From contig CAKREH010000012.1 of assembly GCA_934317215.1 (NCBI GenBank), positions 34,127-98,126 on the forward strand: a DNA stretch of 64,000 nt. Reading direction: 5' to 3'. The stretch comes from an uncultured Roseburia sp. GTDB lineage: Bacteria; Bacillota; Clostridia; Lachnospirales; Lachnospiraceae. The notes under the pieces were generated by a model. The model saw only the letters and a list, made by a program, of their open reading frames with translations, had not been told where the DNA came from and made no database searches. Positions 9,466 through 16,458 of this stretch are shown piece by piece. Position 1 is the stretch's first letter. Every line of letters begins with the position of its first letter. A program made the translations under genes and the position numbers.

Positions 9466-9992
9466 TGTGCTGCACCGATCGCGCCTGCATATCTTGCCAT
9501 CGGATCTGAGATCACCGTCATACCAATCTCCTGTCCTAACATTTCTATAAAATAGCCGCTCTCACACAAGCCACCTGTCAGACATACTTTATGATCCGAT
9601 GCATGCAGTCTTGCATACTCCTGTTTTACTTTTCGTGTAACAGAATTCAAAACCCCCCATGCAATATTTTCCTTTGAAGTTCCCCTGCCAATCAGTGCTA
9701 CGATCTCAGATTCTGCAAAAACGGTACACATCGAACTGATCGACAGATTTTCCGTGCACATTGATGCGATCTGGTCTAATTCTTTTAATGATACGCAAAG
9801 CCGGTTCGCCATGATCTCAATAAATTTACCGGTTCCGGCAGAGCATTTGTCATTCATGAAAAATTCACCCACTCTGCCGCCATTTATGGAGATCACCTTG
9901 GTATCCTGTCCACCGATATCAATAACATCCAGTGATTCCTCACCAAACAGACAGACTGCCCCTCTCGCATGACATATCATATTATTTTTCAC
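9444..9992 (-). CDS. Acyl-CoA dehydratase activase, N-terminally truncated
   Basis: BadF/HgdC-family ATPase fragment of 182 residues. It has the second half of the fold: DVIDIGGQDTKVI, NDKCSAGTGKF (cluster-ligand cysteine), SSMCTVFAESEI and LTGGLCESG. Typical members are about 250 residues. The missing first 70-80 residues normally carry the first phosphate-binding strand (DxGSTTTK type), so ATPase function is doubtful. Translation would start at GTG 9992, overlapping the selD stop. Either it is a remnant of a YjiL-like activase whose dehydratase partner is gone, or a minimal accessory protein. Confidence 0.75.
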   Translation of the reverse strand: MKNNMICHARGAVCLFGEESLDVIDIGGQDTKVISINGGRVGEFFMNDKCSAGTGKFIEIMANRLCVSLKELDQIASMCTENLSISSMCTVFAESEIVALIGRGTSKENIAWGVLNSVTRKVKQEYARLHASDHKVCLTGGLCESGYFIEMLGQEIGMTVISDPMARYAGAIGAAHYARDIS

Positions 9993-11032
9993 ACAGATTT
10001 CTGCACATAAATCTCTTTTTCGTCTTTTGGAATGACCTCGCCCACAATAGAAGCAGGATGTCCCGCCTGTTTTAACTCATCTGATAATGCATCCGCCTGC
10101 TGCCCTTCCACTGCGATCAGAAGTCCTCCGGAGGTCTGTGGATCAAACAGCACTTCTTCCATGGCAAACGATACATCATCAAAAGACACAAACTCCCCCA
10201 CATGGTTGCGGTTTTTCTGTCCTGCTGCCGTTAACAAAAACTCATCCGCATAATCAAGTGCCTCTTTTATCACAGGTACCTGATCCGCAAAAATACGACA
10301 GGACAATTTCCCATCCATCATTTCATGCAGATGTCCCAGAAAACCAAAACCGGTCACATCCGTACATGCATGGATCTCATATGAATGACAGATATGGGAA
10401 GCGTATTTATTCAGCATTGTCATGGATGCAACCGCCTGTTCCATGGCGGCAGCGGATGCCTCTTTTACACGGTTTGCAGTGCAGACAATTCCAACTCCGA
10501 GTTTTTTTGTTAAGATCAGTTTGTCTCCGGGTTTTCCCTGATTATTCGGATAGATCTTATCCGGATGCACAGTTCCCATGACAGAAAGTCCATACTTCAC
10601 ATCCGTATCGGCAATGGAATGACCGCCTGCAAGAGTTCCTCCCGCCTCAATGACTTTTTCGGAGCCGCCCCGCATGATCTCACCTAAAATATTCAAATCC
10701 ATACTCTCCGGAAAACATACGATATTTAATGCTGTCTTTACTTCACCGCCCATCGCATAGATATCGCTGAGCGCATTTGCTGCCGCAATCTTTCCAAAGG
10801 TATACGGATCATCCACCATTGGTGGGAAAAAATCAAGTGTCTGTACGATTGCCGTATCATCAGAAATACGATAAACTGCCGCATCATCCTTGCTGTCATA
10901 TCCGATCAGAAGATCCTCATCTGCCGGTCCTTTCGGCAAACGCTCTAACACTCTGCTTAAGATGCCTGCACCGAGCTTTGCCGTGCAGCCGCCTCCCTTA
11001 CAAAATATGATTTTTTCCTGATTTTGCTCCAT
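9989..11032 (-). CDS. selD: Selenide, water dikinase
   Basis: Makes selenophosphate from selenide and ATP. 347 residues, full length. The catalytic site is cysteine-type (Cys16 and Lys19 in GGGCTAKLG), not selenocysteine. Other family motifs are DDAAVY, DFFPPMVDDPYTFGKIAA, LAGGHSI, TDVTGFGFLGH and FDPQTSGGLL. GGAGG stands 12 bases before the ATG. No selA, selB, tRNA-Sec or mnmH is visible in the window, so here selD most likely feeds the molybdenum hydroxylase cofactor. It is followed directly by the activase fragment. Confidence 0.95.
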   Translation of the reverse strand: MEQNQEKIIFCKGGGCTAKLGAGILSRVLERLPKGPADEDLLIGYDSKDDAAVYRISDDTAIVQTLDFFPPMVDDPYTFGKIAAANALSDIYAMGGEVKTALNIVCFPESMDLNILGEIMRGGSEKVIEAGGTLAGGHSIADTDVKYGLSVMGTVHPDKIYPNNQGKPGDKLILTKKLGVGIVCTANRVKEASAAAMEQAVASMTMLNKYASHICHSYEIHACTDVTGFGFLGHLHEMMDGKLSCRIFADQVPVIKEALDYADEFLLTAAGQKNRNHVGEFVSFDDVSFAMEEVLFDPQTSGGLLIAVEGQQADALSDELKQAGHPASIVGEVIPKDEKEIYVQKSV

Positions 11033-11070
11033 ATCTGTCTTACACCTCCGTGATCTGTGCAGTCTCTGTT

Positions 11071-11289
11071 TTATGCCTGAAAGGTTATCTCAAATCCTTC
11101 TTTTGTCTCAACTGTACGGCTTTCCTTTTTCTGATATACTAACATTTTTTCAATATTAGTTCTAGTATGAGCCTCATCCCCAATGACTTTAATTGTCTTT
11201 CCCGGATTTTCATCCATTGCATCCATCGTAAGCATCACCGGTTCCGGACAGGACAAACCTCTTACATCTATTTCTATCACATCTCCCAT
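11071..11289 (-). CDS. TusA-like sulfurtransferase
   Basis: 72-residue protein of the TusA/SirA fold with the active-site motif DVRGLSCPEPVM (cysteine near residue 13). These proteins carry persulfide or perselenide groups. The start at 11289 has GGAG six bases upstream; an ATG 12 bases earlier has no proper spacing. It lies between selD and yedE, on the same strand, which argues for a role in selenium delivery. A very similar start-site context (ATGGAGATTAA before the ATG) precedes moaB. Confidence 0.85.
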   Translation of the reverse strand: MGDVIEIDVRGLSCPEPVMLTMDAMDENPGKTIKVIGDEAHTRTNIEKMLVYQKKESRTVETKEGFEITFQA

Positions 11290-11336
11290 GTTAATCTCCA
11301 TTCCTGCGTCTTTTTTGCGCTATTCCTGCATATCCT

Positions 11337-12437
11337 CTATTTTACACTTTTCAGTTCTCTCTTATTTGTCGCTGCAATGATAAATAATACGATAATACAT
11401 ACAACAACCGCTGCTTTTCCTGCAAATGCCGGACCACCTGCCACGGCTGCCTCCGTCTCAGTTGCCGCTTTTGCAGCTGCACCTGCCAGTCCAAAGTTAT
11501 GTGCAAAAGCAGCTCCAAGCAGCATTCCCACAAAAGTGACTGCACTGTCAGAAGATCCCTGACCTGCTAAAATCAGCTGACGCAGCGGACATCCTCCAGC
11601 TAAGACTGCGGCAAATCCTACTACATACATGCCAAGGATATTCCACAGATGCTCGGAATGTGCGATAGGCTGACCTGTAAAACTAAGATGAAAATTTCCT
11701 GTCACAATATTGTAAACTAACATCACTACAAACAGACCACCAATAATACTGATCAGATCAAAATTTTTCATAATGATCACGTCACGGATACTTCCGGCAA
11801 AACACATTCTGCTTTTCTGTGCAAGTGCCCCAATCACAAGTGCTGCAATCAGAGAAATAATGACTGGCGCATGCTTACTTCCCGGTCCCTCTGTACTGAC
11901 CGCAAATGCGCTGGTTGTAACGCTAAAAATAAATAAAACAATCAAAGCCACCGGCAGCACGTATCCACTCTCTTTCTTCGTCTCATATGCTCTTCCCAGT
12001 GTAAATCCTTTCCGCAAAAAGAAAGTTCCGGTTGCAACTCCTCCTGCAAAACCGATCAGTGCCACATATGCATTCAGATCTCCCGCAGACATACGCAGGA
12101 TCATGCGCAGCGGGCATCCTAAAAAGACCAATGCCCCGATCATCATTGCAAACCCGAGAATAAAACGAATCATCGGTGACGATCCTGCCGTTGCCTTATA
12201 TTCTTTTGTTGCAAGCGAAATTACAAAAGAACCTACAACAAATCCCACAATTTCCGGTCTGAAATACTGCACGGGTGCCGCGGAATGAAGTTTCAGTCCA
12301 CCTGCAATATCACGTACAAAACATGCCACACAGATTGCCATATTTCCCGGGTTTCCAAAGTATGCCAGTAATGCAGCCAGCACTCCCACAATTGCTCCTG
12401 CAATTGCCAGCTTCCATGGTTTGTCAAACAGTTTCAT
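11337..12437 (-). CDS. yedE: YedE-type selenium transporter
   Basis: Membrane protein of 366 residues with about ten hydrophobic segments and the two-fold repeated YeeE/YedE signature: CVACFVRD, then LGCPLRMILR in the first half and MCFAGSIRD, then GGCPLRQLI in the second. Conserved cysteines line the pore in this family. YedE members near selD are assigned as putative selenium (or selenium compound) transporters. The start at 12437 follows GGAAGGAG. The gene has its own promoter and a leader terminator (12457-12487). Confidence 0.88.
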   Translation of the reverse strand: MKLFDKPWKLAIAGAIVGVLAALLAYFGNPGNMAICVACFVRDIAGGLKLHSAAPVQYFRPEIVGFVVGSFVISLATKEYKATAGSSPMIRFILGFAMMIGALVFLGCPLRMILRMSAGDLNAYVALIGFAGGVATGTFFLRKGFTLGRAYETKKESGYVLPVALIVLFIFSVTTSAFAVSTEGPGSKHAPVIISLIAALVIGALAQKSRMCFAGSIRDVIIMKNFDLISIIGGLFVVMLVYNIVTGNFHLSFTGQPIAHSEHLWNILGMYVVGFAAVLAGGCPLRQLILAGQGSSDSAVTFVGMLLGAAFAHNFGLAGAAAKAATETEAAVAGGPAFAGKAAVVVCIIVLFIIAATNKRELKSVK

Positions 12438-12456
12438 AACAATTTTCTCCTTCCGT

Positions 12457-12510
12457 AAAAAAAGCGTTACCAATGCTGGTAACGCCCTCGTTATTTTTTT
12501 TTAAAGTATA
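12457..12510 (-). promoter_or_regulatory. yedE promoter with leader terminator (putative attenuator)
   Basis: A TATACT -10 box reads on the minus strand at 12510-12505. It is followed by AATAACGAGGGCGTTAC and a hairpin (GCGTTACC / GGTAACGC, 12464-12485) ending in seven Ts at 12463-12457, 20 bases before the yedE start. Transcription would meet the terminator within about 40 bases. The same arrangement and nearly the same sequence precede yedF. Confidence 0.65.
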
Positions 12511-12582
12511 ACAGTTTTTGCGGAATGTGTGAAATTGAAATTTGTGATATTGATGGGAGATTTATTGAGATTTTCTATAAAT

Positions 12583-12981
12583 TCAATTTTCAAAATATTT
12601 CTCAAACAACGTCTGCGCATCCTTCTTTAACTCCGCATCCATCGCCTGATACCGTTCTAAAAAATCCTTTCCCTGTTCCGTCAATACCATATTGCCACCG
12701 CCTTTTCCACCACTATTTCCAGTCATAAGCGAAAAGCCAAGTTCATTTTCAGCGCGTTTTACGATTTTCCAACCTTTCGAATATGCCATCTGCATCTGAC
12801 GGCACGCCTCAGAAAGCGATCCCGTCTTCTCCACAAGTTCCATAATCTGCGCCACACCGGGACCAAAAATAAGCTCATCTCCATAAATACGCAGCCTCAC
12901 CTGTCCATGAAGCTTTCTTTTTTCCAAACTCATGTCTATCCTCTTTTCTTTGCCACTTATTGCGCAGACCCTTTCCGTCAT
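12583..12981 (-). CDS. ModE-like winged-helix regulator
   Basis: 132-residue DNA-binding protein resembling the N-terminal domain of ModE: RLRIYGDELIFGPGVAQIM, then TGSLSEACRQMQMAYSKGW and NSGGKGGGNMVLTEQG. It lacks the molybdate-binding Mop domains. Such short forms accompany molybdenum enzyme loci; binding of molybdate is unproven. The ATG at 12981 overlaps the cysteine desulfurase stop by 4 bases (ATGA) after GGAGG. A second good start (MSLEKRK, 12933, after AGAGGA) would fit homologue length better. Confidence 0.8.
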   Translation of the reverse strand: MTERVCAISGKEKRIDMSLEKRKLHGQVRLRIYGDELIFGPGVAQIMELVEKTGSLSEACRQMQMAYSKGWKIVKRAENELGFSLMTGNSGGKGGGNMVLTEQGKDFLERYQAMDAELKKDAQTLFEKYFEN

Positions 12982-14117
12982 GTTTCCTCCGCAATCTCCC
13001 TCACAGCTCTCACCGCAGCATCCACTTCCTCATCTGTATTAAAATGGGAAAAGCTGAATCTTACAGCCCCCTGCTCTTTTGTTCCAAGCGCCTCATGCAT
13101 CAAAGGCGCACAGTGTGCTCCTGCGCGGACTGCAATCTCATAATCTTCCCAGAGCCAATCACTCACACTGCCGGAATCTAAATCTCTGATATTTAATGAG
13201 ACAACAGCCACTCTGTTTTTCGTTGTAAAATCTCCATAAATCGTCACGCCGGAAATATCTTTTACACCATTATAAAACCGGTCTGCCAGAGCCATTTCCT
13301 GCTTGCAGATCGTACCAATGTCCGTTTTTTGCAGATAACCCAAAGCAGCGTACAATCCGGCTATTCCATGTCCGTTTAATGTTCCCGCTTCAAGCGCGGC
13401 CGGCATTTCTTCCGGCTGCGTTTTACTGTAACTTTGAACTCCGGTTCCTCCCGTTAAAAGTGGCCGGATATCCACGCCCTTCCGTACATAAATTCCCCCG
13501 GTTCCCTGCGGGCCAAGCAAGCCTTTATGACCGGTAAAACATAGTACATCAATATTTTGTTTCTGCACATCGATCGGCAGGACACCTGCCGTCTGGGCAG
13601 CATCAACGACAAACAACAGATGATGCTTTTGTGTAAAAGACGCAATACGATCTAAATCTGTCACATTACCTGTCAGATTTGACGCATGCGTGATCACAAC
13701 TGCTTTCGTATCCGGCCGATACGCATGTTCCAGTTCATTATATGCAATCCGCCCCTTAGAATCTGCGGAAAGATACGTTACTTTCACACCACGCTGTTCC
13801 ATCAGATACAACGGACGCAATACAGAATTATGCTCACAGACCGATGTGATCACATGATCTCCCGGCTCAAACAATCCCTGGATCGCAATGTTTAACGACT
13901 CTGTCACATTACTTGTAAATGCAATACGGGATGCATCTTGTGCATGAAATAATTCTGCAAGCCGCTCCCGGGTTCCATAAATGATCCTCGATGCATCGAG
14001 TGTTGCCGCATGCGCTCCTCTTCCCGCATTTCCAAGTGTATGAAACGCTTCCATGACGGCTTGTTCCACCTCCGGTGGTTTTGGAAATGTAGTTGCCGCA
14101 TTATCCAGATAAATCAT
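12978..14117 (-). CDS. Cysteine desulfurase of the selenium locus (EF2568-like)
   Basis: Class V aminotransferase fold, 379 residues. It starts MIYLDNAATTFPKP. The PLP lysine lies in CFTGHKGLLGPQGTGG near residue 196, and the catalytic cysteine is probably in RAGAHCAPLMHEALGT. It closely fits the cysteine-desulfurase family that co-occurs with orphan selD in Enterococcus faecalis (EF2568 type). Likely role: mobilising S or Se from cysteine or selenocysteine for the Se cofactor. It overlaps yedF by 4 bases and is separate from the housekeeping nifS at 36.5 kb. Confidence 0.88.
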   Translation of the reverse strand: MIYLDNAATTFPKPPEVEQAVMEAFHTLGNAGRGAHAATLDASRIIYGTRERLAELFHAQDASRIAFTSNVTESLNIAIQGLFEPGDHVITSVCEHNSVLRPLYLMEQRGVKVTYLSADSKGRIAYNELEHAYRPDTKAVVITHASNLTGNVTDLDRIASFTQKHHLLFVVDAAQTAGVLPIDVQKQNIDVLCFTGHKGLLGPQGTGGIYVRKGVDIRPLLTGGTGVQSYSKTQPEEMPAALEAGTLNGHGIAGLYAALGYLQKTDIGTICKQEMALADRFYNGVKDISGVTIYGDFTTKNRVAVVSLNIRDLDSGSVSDWLWEDYEIAVRAGAHCAPLMHEALGTKEQGAVRFSFSHFNTDEEVDAAVRAVREIAEET

Positions 14118-14743
14118 GGTTTTATAATATTTCCTGCCTGCGTCATTTTCTCAGCGATGACATACATATTCGTTACGCTTCCCACCTGAAGCTTATCCGT
14201 CAGACCGTAGTGATTAAGGCAGGTACCGCAGGTTAAAATCTCCACGCCCTGAGCCTCTAACGATTTCAAATCCTCTAATGTCGGTGATTCCTCACAGGTC
14301 AGTTTTGCTCCTCCATTATAAAAAAGCATTGTTTTCGGGAGCACATCCTGCTCTGTCAGCGCATAAATAAATCCTTTGATGAGTACCTTTCCAAGTTCCT
14401 CATCACCCTCGCCCATATGATCTGCAGAGATCACAACAACCGTATTTCCATGGATTGCATTTGGAGCACAGGTTTCTTTTTCTGTGTCTGTTGCGTTCAT
14501 TGCATCACTCTGGTTTTCTGCTCCTTCTCCAATCTCCATCGTCACTTTATACTGTCCCTCTGTGATTTTCTCAGACTTCACGCCATAACCCTTCTGGTTT
14601 GCCATCTTCGTCAGGTTCTGAACCGCGATCTCGTTATCCACCAGTGTCTCCACAACACCGGAATCTTTAAGTTCTTTGATTGCATTTTTTGTTTTTACCA
14701 CCGGAATCGGGCAGGTATCGCCCATTGCATTTACTGTGAGCAT
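14114..14743 (-). CDS. yedF: Selenium metabolism protein YedF
   Basis: 209-residue two-domain protein. The TusA-like N-terminus has MGDTCPIPVVKTK (cysteine 11). The DsrE-like C-terminal domain, from about residue 100, contains LIKGFIYALTEQDVLP, then VEILTCGTCLNHYGL. This fusion is the hallmark YedF of selenium-dependent hydroxylase loci. AGGTGGAG precedes the ATG. It is followed by the overlapping desulfurase and ModE-like genes, so these three form a small operon from the promoter at 14882-14914. Confidence 0.92.
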   Translation of the reverse strand: MLTVNAMGDTCPIPVVKTKNAIKELKDSGVVETLVDNEIAVQNLTKMANQKGYGVKSEKITEGQYKVTMEIGEGAENQSDAMNATDTEKETCAPNAIHGNTVVVISADHMGEGDEELGKVLIKGFIYALTEQDVLPKTMLFYNGGAKLTCEESPTLEDLKSLEAQGVEILTCGTCLNHYGLTDKLQVGSVTNMYVIAEKMTQAGNIIKP

Positions 14744-14829
14744 ATTTTCTCCACCTTTCTGCCATATTTACGGCATTCTTTCACATTATTTTTATGAAAA
14801 TCTATATCTTTGAAAATCAGACTTTCATC

Positions 14830-14887
14830 AAAAAAGGGCATTACGGAATCCCTCCAGTAACACCCTCGTTATCTTTTGCTAAGTATA
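14830..14887 (-). promoter_or_regulatory. yedF promoter with leader terminator (putative attenuator)
   Basis: A TATACT -10 box (14887-14882 on the minus strand) is followed by GATAACGAGGGTGTTAC and a hairpin, GGGTGTTAC / GTAATGCCC with an 11-base loop (14865-14836), then six Ts. It lies about 90 bases before the yedF start. It matches the yedE leader closely over about 35 bases; the stem is kept although bases differ. Confidence 0.65.
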
Positions 14888-14889
14888 AC

Positions 14890-14914
14890 ACTATTTTCCC
14901 ATCTTGAAAATAGT
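14890..14914. promoter_or_regulatory. Inverted repeat over the yedF -35 region
   Basis: Perfect dyad ACTATTTTC - 7 bases - GAAAATAGT, ending 3 bases upstream of the -10 box. It is well placed for a repressor or activator; the regulator is unknown (LysR, ModE-like or another). Confidence 0.5.
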
Positions 14915-14937
14915 ATTTTTTTAACGTCACGCAAATA

Positions 14938-15438
14938 TCATCTCCGAGCACACTCCCCATCTCTCCCCAACAAAATATCCATCCCATGTTCCAACGAATC
15001 TAAGATATAAGTCAGGCTCTCCTCGACCGCTTTCGGACTTCCCGGCAGATTTACGATCAGGGACTGCCCACGGATCGCACTTATACCACGGCTTAACATG
15101 GCACGCTTCGTAATTGTCATGCTGTAAGCCCGGATTGCCTCAGCAATTCCGGGGGCATTCCGGTCACAAACCGCAAGTGTTGCCTCCGGTGTCACATCCC
15201 GCAGGGAAAATCCCGTTCCGCCTGTGGTCAGAATAAGATTGCAGCCACATGTATCTGAAAGACGTATCATTTCCTGTTCCAATTCCGTCTGCTCATCCGG
15301 CAGCACTTTATAAGATACCACCTCGTATTTTTCTGCCGGAAGAAGTTCTTTTATCCTTCTTCCACTGATGTCCTCGCGCTCTCCCTTTGATCCTTTGTCG
15401 CTTGCTGTTATAATTCCTACTGTGTATTTATTGTCCAT
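14938..15438 (-). CDS. moaB: Molybdenum cofactor protein MoaB/Mog
   Basis: 166-residue MoaB/MogA-fold protein acting in molybdopterin adenylylation. Motifs: GIITASDKGSKGEREDISG, TTGGTGFSLRDVTPEAT and VNLPGSPKAVEE. The start at 15438 has GGAG six bases upstream. It lies 140 bases downstream of moaC with a structured intergenic region between them. It supplies the pterin cofactor needed by the hydroxylase in the same locus. No moaA, moeA or mod transporter is visible here. Confidence 0.88.
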   Translation of the reverse strand: MDNKYTVGIITASDKGSKGEREDISGRRIKELLPAEKYEVVSYKVLPDEQTELEQEMIRLSDTCGCNLILTTGGTGFSLRDVTPEATLAVCDRNAPGIAEAIRAYSMTITKRAMLSRGISAIRGQSLIVNLPGSPKAVEESLTYILDSLEHGMDILLGRDGECARR

Positions 15439-15512
15439 CTTAATCTCCATTTCTGAGCAGCTTATTATAAAAAGGCGATGAGAATTTCAACTTTTCGGAG
15501 GCATGTTTTTCC

Positions 15513-15565
15513 TTTTCCCACAAAGCTATTTGTTGTTGCTCCAAAACAAATAGCCGTGCGGGAAA
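15513..15565 (-). other. Structured moaC-moaB intergenic RNA candidate
   Basis: A long interrupted hairpin: inner stem GCTATTTGTT / AACAAATAGC and outer TTTCCCaCA / TGcGGGAAA. On the minus strand it is followed by AGGAAAAACATGCCTCCG with no T-run, so it is not a simple terminator. It could be a processing site or part of a riboswitch controlling moaB. Confidence 0.4.
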
Positions 15566-15578
15566 TAAGCTATCAATC

Positions 15579-16058
15579 TTATTTTTCGCAGACATAATGT
15601 CCGCTCTTGCCGCCATCCTTCTCCAGTAAATGAATATCGGTGATCCGCATCCCGCGGTCCATCGCCTTGCACATATCGTAAATCGTCAGAAGCGTCACAC
15701 TCACACCAGTCAGCGCTTCCATCTCCACTCCGGTCTTTCCGATACAGGATGTCTTACAGAAAGCCTCAATGGAACGCTCCTCGTCATGCATCTCATAACG
15801 GATCTCGCAATCCGTCAGCGCAATGATATGACACAACGGGATCAGTTCCGAATTTTTCTTTGCCGCCATGATCCCTGCAATACGCGCCACTCCAAGGACA
15901 TCTCCTTTTTTTGCGGTGTGTCCCTTGATCGCCGCATACACCTCCTCGTTGACATATATCTTTCCGGCTGCCACTGCCACACGGTAGGTATCATCCTTTG
16001 CATGAACATCCACCATAATAGCATTTCCATCCTTATTAAAATGCGTAAACTCACCCAT
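15579..16058 (-). CDS. moaC: Cyclic pyranopterin monophosphate synthase
   Basis: Second step of molybdopterin synthesis. 159 residues starting MGEFTHFNKDGNAIMVDV, with AGIMAAKKNSELIPLCHI, then TGVEMEALTGVSV and DMCKAMDRGMRI, all typical of MoaC. The start at 16058 has AAAGGAG eight bases upstream; the open frame continues 45 codons further but without family similarity. A promoter (TTGCAT - 18 - TATAAT, 16197-16168) lies upstream, giving a leader of about 100 bases. Confidence 0.92.
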   Translation of the reverse strand: MGEFTHFNKDGNAIMVDVHAKDDTYRVAVAAGKIYVNEEVYAAIKGHTAKKGDVLGVARIAGIMAAKKNSELIPLCHIIALTDCEIRYEMHDEERSIEAFCKTSCIGKTGVEMEALTGVSVTLLTIYDMCKAMDRGMRITDIHLLEKDGGKSGHYVCEK

Positions 16059-16458
16059 ACGCAGCGCTCCTTTCTCACTTAAACATCTTCCTGCCCTACT
16101 GTCTCCACATGCGTGTACAGACAGTACCTTCCTATATCTGTGACTGCTCTGTTTATTTTCTTTCCTTATTATATATAGAACTTCTGCACACATGCAATCC
16201 CTATTTTCTTCCCGTTTTTACCTGTTTTGGACATATTTTGTTCATTTTTTATTCATATTCAATAGAAAAACACAGATTGTTCACTCTTTTTTATTCATCT
16301 TTCCGATTGATTTTTTACCTGATAAGCGATATATTCTCTTAGTGTCAAAAATAAGATTTTTACACAAGGTTTACACACCTTTTACAAATACTGGAAATGA
16401 CAGCATTTCCGTTTACAGATAGACAGTTTGATATTACACAAAACCTTTGGAGGTCACT
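16059..16458. other. Divergent intergenic region moaC / LTA synthase-like
   Basis: It holds the moaC promoter on the minus strand (-35 TTGCAT at 16197-16192, -10 TATAAT at 16173-16168) and a leader with a CTGTCT / AGACAG stem. Toward the plus-strand gene there is a GGAAATG-ACAG-CATTTCC hairpin at 16391-16408. No coding potential is seen. Confidence 0.6.

Noticed and set aside
9989..11032. Selenocysteine in SelD or the hydroxylase
   Set aside because: SelD has cysteine at the active site, and neither SelD nor the hydroxylase large subunit needs an in-frame UGA to reach full length.
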